Shown here: piece after piece, positions 25,111-39,031 of the stretch
How the letters are laid out: every line of letters starts with the position of its first letter
How positions within the stretch are numbered: the first letter of the stretch is position 1
Assembly: GCA_033239005.1 (NCBI GenBank)
Contig: BSQZ01000011.1
Span: 2,981,001-3,045,000, forward strand
DNA from: Lamellibrachia satsuma
Lineage: Eukaryota > Annelida > Polychaeta > Sabellida > Siboglinidae
Direction of reading: 5' to 3'
Length of the DNA: 64,000 nucleotides
The notes under the pieces: generated by a model
Database searches by the model: none
What the model was told of the DNA's origin: nothing
What the model saw: the letters and a program-made list of their open reading frames with translations, nothing else
Program-made: the position numbers and the translations under genes

Positions 25111-25114
25111 TAAT

Positions 25115-25126
25115 TATATATATATT

Positions 25127-25224
<98 letters not shown>
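25115..25224. repeat. (TA)n microsatellite
   Basis: TA repeat with a few early interruptions (TATTTATATATACATA), then pure. Confidence 0.95.
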
Positions 25225-25225
<1 letters not shown>

Positions 25226-25726
25226 GTGTGGGCAGGTATGTGTGTGTGCGTGCAGCATTTATAAGGTAAGGATGTCACAAGCATAGATCTGCATTTGGTC
25301 CAATAACAATATTCATGCAATATGTTATCTAAATCGAGTGTCAGATATAAAATAAGGAACCCCATAGAAAGTGTACCTATGGGTCCATATTTTGTCATGG
25401 AATTTGGACCCCTTATAAAATTTTTACCTCCCTGGCCCATTGAAAACAGTACAATGTTGATTAGATAATATGATGCACTTTAATTGGAGCTAGGATGCTA
25501 CAATTTTGGTTACATGCGTTTGGTTATGTTACCAGTGGCATTCGTCAAACTGACCAAACAGATTCATTAAAAACATTAAGAGATCAGTGAAAGACCCATT
25601 GGTTGAATTAACATGGCTCCATAGGGAAAATGCTTTTCACTGTGTTTGATTATTTTATACATTCTATAAGACACTGGCACTCTTATATTCTAAAAATAAT
25701 ATACGCAAGAGAGAGTTTCTCACATT

Positions 25727-26112
25727 GTGATTCATTTTTATTATGCAAAAGATGAATTTTGTAAAATGTTCAAGTCACTGTATTTTCAGATGAAGGATTC
25801 ACCATTGGCTTGTACAAATACAGGTACTACTTTTGAAGCATCCAGCACTATGGGTGATGCCGTCAATCTTTACATTACGGATGTCACCTTTAGTGCATCA
25901 CTGCAACTACTGCTGTGGCACCACATACAACTGATGCTGAAATGCAAATCGATCCGGTAACGATATTTCAAGTGCGACACTTCGCGAATGCTGCTGTAGT
26001 CACGGATGACATTATTGCACCAATGAACGTTGATCATGACTACTCCTATGTGAAGCTTCCATCAGATTCAGTGAGAATAAAGACATTGGTGCAGATGATG
26101 CACACTATGTGA
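25727..26112 (+). other. Possible decayed coding sequence
   Basis: Two overlapping plus-strand frames have coding-like composition (for example DPVTIFQVRHFANAAVVTDD then NVDHDYSYVKLPSDSVRI). No family can be named with confidence. A DHDY-type stretch often follows THAP domains in transposon proteins, which would fit a Kolobok-like host element. No THAP Cys/His motif was found. Confidence 0.2.
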
Positions 26113-26369
26113 TAACAGCAACATAACCGAGGGTGACTCAAGCAGCTCCGACACCTATGAGAAAGAGAAGTTTGTCATTCGTGAGAAAAACTTATGTCAC
26201 TTTTCTGCACCTGCCACACACCAAACAGCCATAAACTGTGAAACAGGTTGCACTCATGTCTGATCTATCAGCCAAGGTCTTTCGGATACTGGGGTGTCTG
26301 TCAGGAAAGTGTGCTGATTTCTACCCCTGGATGAGTGAAAGGTGAATTGAATATGTTAGGTGTACATGT

Positions 26370-26770
26370 ACTATCAGTCAGAATAAGTAGTGTATTGGTG
26401 TATATTTAGTGCCAGTAGTGTATTGGAACAGAAGGTTGGTGTGCAAGTACTATCAGTCAGAACAAGTAGTGTATTTGCTAGAGAATGAGACGCTTGGTTT
26501 ACATTTGCTGTCGGTAAGAACAAGTAGTAGATTCAGTCAGAACTAGTATTATATTGGATACACATGATTGGTGAACATTTACTGTCAGAAGAAGTAGTGA
26601 AATGGTGCAGATTCCAGAATGAGATAATTGGTGTACATTTACTGTTGGTAGGAACAAGTAGTGTATTGGTATGCATGATTGGTGTACGTTTACTGTCAGT
26701 CAAAACAAGTAATATTGTTACACATGATTGGTGTACATTTACTGTCCAATCAAAACAAATAGTCTATTGC
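26370..26770. repeat. Degenerate minisatellite, about 45-60 bp period
   Basis: Repeated phrases TTGGTGTACATTTACTGTC, then AGTCAGAACAAGTAGTGTATTGG, about eight imperfect copies. Confidence 0.75.
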
Positions 26771-27539
26771 CATTGGTACAGATGATGATGGTGAAACAGT
26801 TAAAATGCCTTGGCTTTATAATGACTAATTATTTCCTAAGCTAAACTACCAGTATATTTGATATGTTGTGGCATAATAATGATGTGTGTAACTGTGATAT
26901 CCATGTTCCAGGTTGTATTTCCCGGTGGTAGAAGTCACTGTTTTTAGTCAATGTTTAGTCTTGGTTTCAGTCGTTCTAGTTAGCCTTATTTCTTTGGTAA
27001 TTCTTTTTCTATGTGAATAAACTGTTGATATATTATATGTTGGTCTCTATATAAATGAAATTGTGTGTAGTGATATGCAAGATGCTGCAGGTAACATTTT
27101 TGTTGACAGAAGTGGGATATGGATAAGAAGGCATTCACATCATTCAGTTATTAATATTTTAGTGGGATTTTTTTTAGTTTTCCAGGTTGTTTTTTGACCT
27201 GCTGCATACTGTGGGTGCCTCACAATTTGTCTATATCAGACTATTAGTACACTCACCTGTGTCAGGTCAATCTCCATAGCTAAACTTTCCATCAATTCAA
27301 TTCAGTTCAGAATAGACATCACATATCCTTCCCACATCGCAGGATGGGATTACTTGTCTTGCCTTTCCTGAGCCTGAAATATAATTTGTCAGGGTTAGTT
27401 GATAGCACTAATTCCATAATTACCATAATAGTTGCAAAACTGTGAACATTACATATTGTCAGTAGTTAATTACTGTTATTTAAATGATTACATTGCACCA
27501 AACAACAAGGTGTTATGGTGTGCTACAGAGAGGGGTGAT

Positions 27540-27675
27540 TACAAGTACGAATATTAACGTAATCATGATTACAGTAATTATTGCAATCACAATTACTAAT
27601 GTAGTCATGATTACAATCATTATTACAATCACGATTACGGTAACATTTAAGAATATATATATATATATATATTCA
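27540..27675. repeat. ATGATTACAAT-type simple repeat and short TA tract
   Basis: Imperfect alternation of AATCATGATTACAGT and AATCATTATTACAATCACG, ending in a short TA run (27653-27672). Confidence 0.7.
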
Positions 27676-27885
27676 CATAATGAATTAAATAAACTCTCAT
27701 GTTATTATTGTCATCAATGTTATTCAACACAAAATCAAACACAATATTAAAATACAGTCACGGTACACTTCATTAGATTATATACAAAATAAAGAGAAAA
27801 GCCTGTTTGCACTGCCATTGTAGTTCGGACCTCGCCCTCGGGCTAGGTAAAAGAAATATACAGAAAAAATATGATTATTAAAATG

Positions 27886-28074
27886 GCAATGATTCGATAA
27901 CAATTGAATTACTGACCTGCTAGCTATAGGGCGAATCAATGAGTCGGCACGCAAATCATGCAATGATAGCAGACCAACATCTACAAAATCATCGTCTTCG
28001 CCTTCGTACGGTGATGCAAGCACCAATGCTGTCGGCACACAGTTCTGCATAGCCATAGGCATAGGCATAGCCAT
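27886..28074 (-). CDS. Candidate minus-strand exon in the TTAA element
   Basis: The frame starts with MAMPMPMAMQN and contains SPYEGEDDDFVDVGLLSLHD, ending before a good donor (AGCAG|GTCAGT read on the minus strand). The acidic composition looks coding, and the local GC is higher than the surroundings. A second minus-strand frame just upstream (28141-28329, METAVTDEESSSTGHTETTV) may belong to the same gene, but its stop codon comes just before a possible donor, so joining them is unsupported. The family is not recognised. The position near one end of the element would suit the 5' part of its gene. Confidence 0.25.
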
Positions 28075-29772
28075 AGCCTAGCTAGCCCTAGGCATGGTAG
28101 CTTCCTCGGCGCAGCATGCCCACCACATCACATTACCTAGTCAGGAATCGCTGACAGTCAAAGCGCTGTTGTAATTTTTCATGAATCCAACGTCAAAGGC
28201 GAAGCCGACCTGGAGCGTGAGTCGCACACTCGGTGACACTTTACGACTGTCAACGGTTGTTTCCGTGTGGCCTGTCGAACTAGACTCTTCGTCTGTGACT
28301 GCGGTTTCCATTTTTCCAAAGATAGACAACTAGTACGGAAGTTCAGTAAACCACTAATCGCTAGTAGTAGATCTGGTGAAACTGTCACAAGCGATGCATC
28401 CATCTTGTCAACAAGTAAAAAATAGTTCCGGTATTATGTTATCGCATATTCTCGTTGGTTAGCGTCTCGTGTGTTCGAGATGTGTGGCGTTTTCCACGAT
28501 TTTTTGCGTGTTTTGTTGTAATTTCTTTAACTTTTTTTATTTGGAACGAACAAAAACGCTATTTTGTTGACGTGTGCAAACACTTGTATATATAACAGAG
28601 ACCCATATCTTTTTTTCGCTCCAGAATGCCTATTTACGAAATAAATCGCAAAAAATCGAAACTTTACATTGATTAGATATACGCGACTCAAACCACTCGT
28701 TTCGACAACAAGATGGCGATACCCAGTGATGTATTTTGTCGATTTTTGTATCGAACAAAATCAGTTTTTCAGTTTATCTCATAAATTAGCAGGTATCTGT
28801 CACCATTAATGCATAGTTAGATAATATATATTTAAATATACGGCATAACACAAAATTGCTTCAGTTCCCCTTTAATTCACCTATCATTTCGTTAAACGTT
28901 TGGCATTCTCCGAACCCAGATTCCTTGTAATGGCTTCTGTAGTTCCTCCTTGCTATCTTCCACATTTTCACACAGTTCTTCTTGTTCCTATTGCCAATTC
29001 TCATCGATGATGCGAGTAGAGTTGTCGAATGTGCCAATACACGCCAGAACATCGACACCACATGAATCCTCAGAACCACGTCATGCAATGCCACTTCGAA
29101 AGAAAGATTGTTCTCCATGTAGCAAGCCCCATATGGGCCTACTTCCCACCAGCTACCGGACTTATGACGGCAAATCCCGCGAGACTCTGTGCACGTGGTT
29201 TCACTGGGAGACCATCAAGGAAGAGCGTTACTGTTAAATGTTTGTTGTCGATTAAGAACACTTTCGGAATACGTTGTGACACATACCGTCACCTTGTATA
29301 CATACCAAACAAGATCAGTATGCTACATTGTGTGCAGCATCCGTAGGCCCCTTAACTATGCCTGCACTGTCATGTTACGGAATAATTAATGTCCGCCGTG
29401 TTACCTAACTGTCCGCCATGTTACCCATGTGTTCCGCGTGTTAGCGGCCTTTAAGTGACGTCATACTAAATTGCAACGTGTGTAATTTAATTTATTTGAC
29501 ATACTAGCATGTATATATCACAACAGTATTGGGTAAAGCATAAATCATTACCATAATTGTTTTAGTTAATTCAATAGTTGATATGAAGTCAGTACTTATG
29601 ATAAACTTTGATGCGCTTTGTTGTAGGAACGGATATAATGCCTCAATTTGAGAATGACCAGTATAACAAAATTAGACATTTCAAGACCAAGATATAAATA
29701 CCACGATAGTTAGAATTCTTGAGAACGATGCGACAGACAAGCAGACGGTACTGCACAGTAAAAATAATGCTG

Positions 29773-30459
29773 AAACAAAATGTACATGTATTGTGAATAA
29801 AGTACATGTACTGTGAATGAAGTACATGCGCTGTAGATGAGCTACATGTACTGTGAATGAAGTACATGTACTGTGGATAAAGTACATGTACTGTGAATGA
29901 AGTACATGTGCTGTGGATGAGCTAAATGTACTGTGAATGAAGTGCATATACTGTGAATGAAGTACATGTGGTGTGGATGAAGTACATGTACTGTGATTGA
30001 AGTACATGCATTGCGGATGAAGTGCATGTGCTGTGATTGAAGAACATGTGCTGTGGATGAAGTATATGTGCTTTGGATGAGCTACATGTACTGTGAATGA
30101 AGTACATGTACTGTGAATAAAGCACATTTACTTTGAATGCAGTTTGTGTAGTATGAATGCAGTGCTTGTAAATAAATGAAGTACAGTTGCTGTTAAAGAA
30201 TTACATGTGCTGTGAATGCAGTTCACGTATTGTAAATGTACATGTACTATGAATGCAGTTCATGTTCTGTGAATGGTGTACGTGTACTGTGAATGAAGTG
30301 CAAGTGCTGTGAATGAAGTTCATGTTCTGTGAATAAAGTACATGTACTGTGAATGAAGTACATGTACTGTGACTGAAGTACCTGTTCTCTGAATGCAGTT
30401 CGTGTTCTGTGAATGAAGTACATGTACTGTGAATGCAGTTCATGTTTTATGCAACACAA
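29773..30459. repeat. Minisatellite, about 20-bp period (U3)
   Basis: Nearly identical to the U1 array, including the order of variant copies. Only a few base differences are visible, for example CATGCGCTGTAG against CATGTGCTGTAG. Confidence 0.9.
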
Positions 30460-30844
30460 AACAACGGTTAAAAGTGCACCTTCGCACTGGACGTGTCAAA
30501 GTCAGCCCGTCAAAATTAGAAACGATGAGCATTTTTTTTACAGGTCATATGCTCCACATGAATCTAACGCCATTCCCTTGACGCGTTGAACATCTATTGT
30601 GTAAGCTTTGACTGGTTGTGGTGGTGGTTTAAATCAGTACAATGTGCCAGCTGTCTTCAGACGATGACAATGGCAAAGACTGGTCAAATACGTACTGTCT
30701 GACATTTTCGCATACCGATGTACGTTTTACCCACGAACGGTTTATTTGGCAGTCAGTAGATCTCTGATCATCTGAATCACCTATCATCCGCAGCTACGTA
30801 ATAGCTAGTAGCTAGTCAAAAGTAGCCACGGTTCGACTCCATTT

Positions 30845-31087
30845 TCATGACTTTCCACATGCGAGAGGTGAAGGACGATATGCCAGCGTGGCGAGATAGT
30901 GATCTTCTCCCTTGTCTGCTGCTTTACGGAGAATACGTTTCACGATTTTCACGCCATTCTCTGCATTTCCATTTGAATATGGAACGCATGGGCTCGACAT
31001 CTTGTGGTCGATGCCCCATTCATTTGCGAACTGTTGAAATTTTGCATGCACGCAGATACGTTCGCACGCACGAACGCACGCACACAC
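30845..31087 (-). pseudogene. Ty3/gypsy integrase fragment (U3)
   Basis: Same translation as the U1 copy over its whole 80 residues, consistent with a recent U1/U3 duplication. Confidence 0.75.
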
Positions 31088-31290
31088 ACGTTACATAATG
31101 ACAACAATGAATAGGACGAATCGATGAGAAATAGCACCGCTACTCCGCTAGTATTATGAACATACGCGATTGAGCGACATCGCTGCACAATAAAATATCG
31201 GTAACATTCGACAAATGTCGAGTTGTTATCTATGATTTTTATTTAACCTTTATTTTTATTTGTTAAATTGTAGATAACATAAATCGCAAT

Positions 31291-31344
31291 GTACGCACGC
31301 ACGCACGCACACACGCACACACGCACGCACGCACGCACGCACAA
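31291..31344. repeat. ACGC/ACAC microsatellite (U3)
   Basis: Same locus and interruption pattern as in U1. Confidence 0.9.
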
Positions 31345-33313
31345 AAAGCAACAACAATAAAAGCGACAATAACTACAGCGCATGTAAAACAGGAGCACGG
31401 CACTATTACGCATCCTTGTTCGTTACTTCTTGCCCGCCTTGTCCACCTTGCCCGCCTTTTATTTGCCCGTCTTTTAGGGTGCTCCGGTTTTGTGCGACAA
31501 ACGGTGGCGCCACAGCACGGAGCCTAGGTAATTGAGGCTAACAGGTGAGTCCAAGTATTGTTGAACTTTCGATGATATCAACAAGACTCGATATTGTATC
31601 AGTGAAGTTCTACGGATAATTAACAAAACATAGGTACATAGAGTTAATTAGTTAAAATGTAGGCGCATGTAATGCTTAAACGTGTGCAATACACATGTCG
31701 CCGTTATATCGCCCACTTTACTAATAATAATAACTGTATTAAATGTTAAACACCATCAAATCCGGGGCTAATGCCCCGTTCACGAGTGTGGAAATAAATA
31801 CATGAAATAGTAGTATTGTGAAATTACATATAAAAAGATTAAAAATGCAAAAAGAAAGTAGATAGACAATAGAATAATATAAATTGCTCACTACTTTGTA
31901 AATACGAATGACCCGGTCCCGGATGGTTCGGCCCAAGACTGGTTCGGCCCACGCTGACGGTTTGGTTTAGCCTAGTCGTTTTGGCCGCTATGGTTGATTC
32001 GGAGCACGCTAGTAGCGCCTAACGGAATTCTAAGCGGCGGAATTGTAAGAATAGTCGTTTCGGCCTATAGCCGATTCTAAAAAAATTATGATTGCTCACA
32101 AAAACATACGCACACACTAATATAATTATCACAGAGCAATATCCATGAGATAATTTATATGACGTAATAAATTTAAGGTTATCAACCGACCAGTTAGCAC
32201 TATATTGTCAAAGTTGGGAAATTATTTAATTTGACAATTAAGCCAACTCAGTGCAACTGACTACCTTATGTCGAGTTTTAAACTTGTTTTTGCATCTTCA
32301 TCTGTACATATGTTTATGTTTAATAAAAAACAATTTAATTCTTAGCACATCTGTACGTTTTTCAAGATTCAAAAACGCTAATAATTTAGGATATAACACT
32401 TCCCAGTTACAACATATTACAACACGTAACAAGTTGCAAAAAGTCAAGTCGAAAATAACGAATGTAATAATACAGTCCACCGACTACATTTTCCAATTAT
32501 AATACGGTAGTCGTTTCGGCCCACGGATTCGGCCCATGCGAGCAAAATCCTTCCACGGTCCACCGGTTGCGAAAACAGTTGGTTCGGTCCACTCCCACCA
32601 ATTTCCCATGAAAATCAATGCCTAAATGGCTAGACCTGGTCAATTCTTAATTGAATTGGAATTGAATTATAACTGAATTGATTAAAATCAAAACATATTG
32701 AACTGTTGAATTGAATGGATGATCAGTTCACATAAAGCAGTGCATTTATTTTTTTTCTATATAAATTTACACATAAACAGCAAAATATGTTAGAGTTTAG
32801 TTACTCTTAAGATTTACTTCCACTTAAAATGATAGGGTGTGGTAAGGTTATTTTGAAGTTGATAAAGGTTGCAACACCTGTTCTAGTAAGAAAACGTGTA
32901 ACTGGTTTGTATGCTGAAACTTTTCATGCTCTTTGTGAGTGTTAGGAACAATTGGAATCATTACTTTGCAAAACCAACACAGCAGAGGAGAGTAACTGGC
33001 TTGCTAATCCTTGAGTGGGTATTTTCGGAAGCTGTAAACCTATCAGCCTTCAGGTCTTTTCCTGTTTGAGTAATGGCTTAGCCATTGTATGTGGATTGCA
33101 TTTGTACTGTTCTCTGGCTGCTAACATATACGGTATATTAACAGTTACTAAAAAATAAAAAAATAAATTAATTGAATCCAAGTCTGGCAATCCATAATAT
33201 GGAGGCAAAGACAAGGAACTTCAATATTAGTTACTATGATTTATCTAAATAAAATAATTTATATACCTATGTAATTGTTGTTGTTGTATTTTCAGTGAGC
33301 CATCACTTCTGCC

Positions 33314-33524
33314 ATGAAATCTGAAGAAGAACAGTACATCTCCACATGGAATCAGTTGCTATGCTCAGATGCAGCACCAGAAGACACCCGATGCACTCCA
33401 GCGGACGTCAGTCAAAAGAGAGTATCTTCAAACAGCCAGTCTCCCATTGGGTCTCCAACCTGTGGATGTGTTGCTTCAGTCAGTCTGGCGAAACAGAGTT
33501 GTGAGTATTACCAAGTCTTACAAG
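33314..33524 (+). CDS. Zinc-finger gene U3, first coding exon
   Basis: Same exon as in U1 with acceptor TTTTCAG, 70 codons plus one base, and donor TACAAG|GTATAC. One visible change is QSCEYYQVLQ for QSCDDYQVLQ. Confidence 0.65.
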
Positions 33525-34136
33525 GTATACATTATGACGGGGAACTAGAAACATCCCTACATAAAGATACAGAATATGGAATTTACAGAAACACCTTCAT
33601 ATCTACGAGGGTTAGTAGTTTGGTTTACACTCAGGCTTGAAGTCAACTGCATTATATCAATTACAATACCAGTTCTATTTCTAACATACCAGTTCCATCT
33701 CTAGCATGCCAATTCCATCTCTAACATACCATTTCCAAAATTCCACTTATTTGTTTGCATTATGTACCATGATATGCAGAAATTAAGTAAGACTACTCTA
33801 AAACAGATGCTATTTTTTTGCATTGATGTTTGTGGTTGTTCAGTTCACATACTGATATTTAGATATTGAATTGGTATTTTGGAGATGGAATTGGGATTTG
33901 TATGAACAATTGGTTTGGAATTGATATAATGCTATTGGCCCCAAGTATGGTGTCTTCCATACTAATCAGTGAGCCTAAGTATTTGCACTTTGGCACCAGT
34001 TCAGTCTCACTAATCTGTACTGTACCATTCAGATATCATATTTGACTTCACTTCATTACTAATGAGTAAAATACTATTGTTTTTTAATAAACATTTTAAC
34101 ACTAAGATAAGAAACATTGTTCTGATCTTCATAAAG

Positions 34137-36070
34137 GTCTGAGAAGCATAAAGTCTGAAGAACACCCAGCAGAGATACATTCTCAAGAAGGATTCCTTCT
34201 GTTTGAAAAGACGTGTCACCAAAAGGACAGATTACCAGCAGATTACAGCAAGACACACATCCAAGTGAATTCAGAGAAGGTTGAATCTGATGACTGTAAG
34301 AGCAACAGCGGAGAGATAAGAAAGTGGGTAGTGTGTGGGGGAGGTTTGTTGAAAGAGGTCTTGAAAGTGGAACACACAGATTTGTCGGTACAAACACCAA
34401 AGGATTCAAGTGAGAACATTGGTCAAAAAGAACAATACAACGATGGGAGTATCTCAGAAGTCAGTGTAACATGCACAAAAGTGACTCCAATCATTAACTC
34501 TGCATGTACAGTGCAATTCATGCAATCCAGTCTCTCTAATGGCCTTGAAATAACTAATACAGTTAGTGGCCTTGAAATAACTAACACAGGTGAGAAACAA
34601 AACTCTTGTACTTCGTATGAAAAGTTCCTTGCAAAGTCCAAACTGAAACCAAGTCAAAGGGTTCCCACCTGTACTTGTTCTATGTGTGGAAAACCCTTTG
34701 CAACATCCAGTAACCTTATGACTCATCAAACGATTCACACCGGTGTGAACCCGTACGCTTGTGCCAGATGTGGAAAATCATTCTCAACATCCAGTTACCT
34801 TAAGATTCATCAAACTATTCACACATATGTAAATCTGTACACTTGTGCCATATGTGGAAAATCATTCTCAACATTCAGTTACCTTAAGACTCATCAAAAG
34901 ATTCACACAGGTGTGAAGCCGTACACTTGTGCCACATGTGGAAAATCATTCACCACATCCAGTGTCCTTAAGTCTCATCAAATGATTCACACAGGTGTGA
35001 AGCCGTACACTTGTGCTACATGTGGAAAATCATTCACCAAATCTGCAAACCTTAAGACTCATGAAAATATTCACATGGGTGTGAAGCCGTGCACTTGTGC
35101 CACATGTGGAAAATCATTCTCCACGTCCAGTCACCTTAAGACTCATCAAAATATTCACACAGGGGTGAAACCATACATTTGTGCCACATGTGGAAAATCA
35201 TTCATCACATCCAGTAACCTTAAGACTCATCAAAATATTCACACAGGTATAAAGCCACACACTTGTGCAACATGTGGAAAATCATTCATCACATCCAGTA
35301 ATCTTAAGACTCATCAAAAGGTTCACGTGGGTATGAAGCCGTACACTTGTACCATATGTGGAAAATCATTCTCAATGTCCAGTTACTTTAAGACTCATCA
35401 AAAGATTCACACAGGGGTGAAGCCGTACACATGTGCTACATGTGGAAAATCATTCATCACATCCAGTAACCTTAAGACTCATCAAAGGATTCACACAGGT
35501 GTGAAGCCGTACACATGTGCTACATGTGGAAAATCGTTCACAACATCTGGAAACCTTAGGACTCATAACAAAATTCACACAGGTGTGAAACCGTACACTT
35601 GTTCTACATGTGGAAAATCATTCGTCACATCCCGTATCCTTAAGACTCATCAAAAGGTTCACGTGGGTGTGAAGCTGTACACTTGTGCCACATGTGGAAA
35701 ATCATTCACAACATCTGGAAACCTTAGGGCTCATAACAAAATTCACACAGGTGTGAAACCGTACACTTGTTCTACATGTGGAAAATCATTCGTCACATCC
35801 AGTATCCTTAAGACTCATCAAAAGGTTCACATGGGTGTGAAGCCGTACACTTGTGCCACATGTGGAAAATCATTCACAACGTCCGGCAACCTTAAGCAGC
35901 ATCAACTGATTCACACAGGTGTGAACGTATACACTTGTGCCACATGTGGAACATCATTCAAAACCTCAGGTAACCTTCACGCTCATGAACAAATTCACAC
36001 AGGTGTGAAGGCTTACATTTGTTCTATGCGTGGAAAATCGTTCTCAAGCTCCGGTGCCATCTCATCATAA
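34137..36070 (+). CDS. C2H2 zinc-finger protein, main exon (U3)
   Basis: With 33314-33524 this gives 714 residues, exactly the length of U1. It has sixteen intact 28-residue fingers in the same order as U1, the same broken 17th finger (CSMRGKSF, second Cys replaced by Arg) and the same 2-nt deletion ending the frame at TAA. From the long Met-type start onward (601 codons) I count 23 amino-acid differences from U1. Several match U2 instead (SVTCTKV and YEKFLA). None falls on helix positions -1, 3 or 6 of a finger. The possible poly(A) signal ATTAAA is at 36611-36616. Confidence 0.8.
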
Positions 36071-36424
36071 ACGAATTCATAATGGTTTGAAACCATTCAC
36101 TTGTGCCACATATGGAACATCATTCAAAACCTCTGGTAACCTCAAGGCGCGTGAAAAGATTCACGCAGGTGTCAAGCCATACACTTGTTCTATGTGTGGA
36201 AAATCATTCATAAGACGTTACTCCCTCAAGTTGCGTAAAGGAGTTCACACAGGTGCGAAACCTTACATATGTTCAAAATGTGGAAAATCATTCTCATATC
36301 CCAGTACCTGTGTTAAACATCAACGCATTCACATTCGTATGAAACCTTAGATTTGTTCAACATGTGGAAAATCATTCTTAGATCCCAATTCCATGGTAAA
36401 CATAAACGGATTCATTCAGGTGTG
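36071..36424 (+). pseudogene. Lost C-terminal fingers of the U3 zinc-finger gene
   Basis: As in U1: HHKRIHNGLKP, then a finger with Tyr for Cys (CATYGTSF) and Arg for the first His (NLKAREKIH). One finger follows with His replaced by Arg (LKLRKGVH), then one intact finger and TAG. U3 has lost more finger residues here than U1. Confidence 0.75.
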
Positions 36425-36875
36425 GGAAGCAGTAGACTTGATTTATGTGTGGAAGATTGTTCAAAAAGTCCAATAAGTAAGATTTGTGAAAAGAGGTGGA
36501 AAATTTGTCACAGTCTTGTTTAAATTTCAAGTTTCTGTGAATTCAAAGCGTTTAATGTAGGAATGTGACTCGCTACATGGGATGTTCACCTTTGTAACTG
36601 GCTGCATAGAATTAAAGTGTGTTTTAAGAAATGGCTTCAGTATTTGTCCAGTGTTCTTCACATGTTTTCTGTAGTTGTCTGATATAGTTTGAATAACGTT
36701 TGTTCAAGGTACTAAAGTTGTACTAAGATTAATTGAATCGCCCTATGTTGGATGTTGTTGTACTATACAGCGACTGAAGCCCATGTGACATAGGTATCAG
36801 GAACTACTAGCGACCACAAACGTAACACATTGACCTGTTCCCATCCCATGAGGTGCCCCTATAATGACCATGTTG

Positions 36876-36876
<1 letters not shown>

Positions 36877-36935
<59 letters not shown>
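36877..36935. repeat. (TA)n microsatellite in the U3 tail
   Basis: Same locus as 7959-7972 (U1), 20475-20488 (U2) and 42505-42812 (U4). Confidence 0.95.
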
Positions 36936-36939
<4 letters not shown>

Positions 36940-37559
36940 TATATATTAGGCATTGCAGCTGGAACGTTATACGAACAGACAAAAAGAGAGCGTAGGGTCA
37001 ATGGTGACGAAGTACCAACTCAAATCACGCACGCAAGCTAAACTTGGCTTTTCCGCTAAACGTGTCCACTTGAAAACGACGGGAACGGTAGATGGCGCTG
37101 CAAACATGTTTGCCAGAAAGGTGCGAGATATCCGCAGTTCTACTTTCGCGACGACAACAGCCGTAATACCAGTGGAAAGAAGGACACGGTAACCAGGAAC
37201 GAGGATAAGCGACAGGGGAGGCTTCCAGGTGACAAGATGATGAACCTGCATCTCAAACTGTGTTCTTCTCCTAGGTTTCTTAATCTGATTCGCTCGCAAT
37301 TTATTGTGATCTTCTGCCATTCTCTCCCACTCTCGGCTGTAAACATCTGAACGTTCGAGATAGATATCTCTTAAAATAGTTGCCCCGTCTTAATTTTGGT
37401 CTTCCTCGTCGACTTCAACCTAGTATTATGAACTGTTCTCTTTGTCAAACTTTCCCCACTCATTATGTGGGCTCTCCATCGTCGCTGGCTGCCCATACCT
37501 TCGTAGTCAGGTGATTCCTACCTGTTCTCTTAATTCACCTATGTTTTCCTTTAATTTTT

Positions 37560-37930
37560 GGCATTCTCCGAACCCAGATCCCTTGTATTGGCTTCTGTAG
37601 TTCCGCCTTGCTATCTTCCACACTTCCACACAGTTCTTCTTGTTCCTATTGCCAATTCTCATCGATGATGCGAGTAGAGTTGTCGAATGTGCCAATACAC
37701 GCCAGAACATCGACACCACATGAATCCTCAGAAGCACGTGGCGATGGCACGTCGAAAGACTGATTGTTCTCCATGTAGCAAGCCCCTAGGGGCCTACTTC
37801 CTACCGGACTTATGACGGCAAACCTCGCGAGACTCTGTGCACGTGGTTTCACTGGGAGACCATCAAGGAAGAGCGTTACTGTTAAATGTTTGTTGTCGAT
37901 TAAGAACACTTTCGGAATACGTTGTGACAC
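37560..37930 (-). pseudogene. Decayed unknown reading frame at the head of each unit
   Basis: The minus strand at the head of every unit reads like broken coding sequence. Equivalent stretches lie at about 1-390, 12230-12610 and 28910-29290. The longest open stretch, here, includes SQRIPKVFLIDNKHLTV and further on ENNQSFDVP. In the other units the same words occur but in shifted frames. I do not recognise the family. It could be a transposon-derived segment duplicated with the unit. Stops and frameshifts in every copy argue against present function. Confidence 0.3.
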
Positions 37931-38423
37931 ATACCGTCACCTTGTATACATACCATACAAGATCAGTATGCTACATTGTGTGCAGCATCCGTAGGCCCCT
38001 TAACTATGCCTGCACTGTCATGTTACGGAGTAATTAATGTCCGCCGTGTTACCTAACTGTCCGCCATGTTACCCATGTGTCCATCGTGTTACCGGCCTTT
38101 AAGTGGCGACATACTAAATTGCAACATGTGTAATTTAATTTATTTGACATACTAGCATGTATATATCACAACAGTATTGGGTAAAACATAAATCATTACC
38201 ATAATTGTTTTGGTTAATTCAAGAGTTGATATGAAGTCAGTACTTATGGTAAACTTTGATGCGCTTTTTTGTAGGAACGAATATAATGCATCAATTTGAG
38301 AATGACCAGTATAACAAAATTAGACAATTCAAGACCAAAATATAAATACCACGATAGTTAGAATTCTAAAAAAACGATGCGTCAGACAAGCAGACGGTGA
38401 TGCACAGCAAAACTGCAGAAACA

Positions 38424-39031
38424 AAATGTACATGTATTGTGAATGAAGTACATGTACTGTGAATGAAGTACATGTGCTGTGGATGAGCTACATGTACTGT
38501 GAATGAAGTACATGTACTGTGAATAAAGTATATGTGCTGTGGATGAGCTACGTGTACTGTGAATGAAGTACATGTACTGTGATTGAAGTACATGTGCTGT
38601 GGATGAGCTACATGTGCTCTGGATATGCTACATGTGCTGTGGATGAGCTAAATGATGCACTGTGAATGAAGTGCATATACTGTGAATGTAGTACATGTGG
38701 TGTGGATAAAGTACATATACTGAGAATGAAGTACATGTGCTGTGGATGAGCTACATAAAGCACATGTACTTTGAATGCAGTTCTTGTAGTATGAATGCAG
38801 TGCTTGTAAATAAATGAAGTACAGTTGCTGTTAAAGAATTACATGTGCTGTGAATGCAGTTCACGTATTGTAATTGTACATGTATTGTGAATGCAGTTCA
38901 TATTCTGTGAATGGTGTACATGTACTGTGAATGCAGTTCATGTTCTATGAATGAAGTACCTGTACTGTGAATGCAGTTCATGTTCTGTGAATGAAGTTCA
39001 TGTACTGTGAATGCAGATCATCTTCTATGCA
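38424..39031. repeat. Minisatellite, about 20-bp period (U4)
   Basis: Same array as in the other units but with its own order of variant copies. It is closer in style to U2 than to U1/U3. Confidence 0.85.

Larger units (their letters stand above)
28872..37529 (+). repeat. Tandem unit U3
   Basis: Third copy, beginning at TTAA (28872-28875). Non-coding parts match U1 almost base for base: the minisatellite, integrase scrap and ACGC repeat are nearly unchanged. It lacks the LINE present in U1, so the empty site GACGAAGTACC is intact near 37010. The TA microsatellite near its end is longer than in U1 and U2. Confidence 0.9.
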
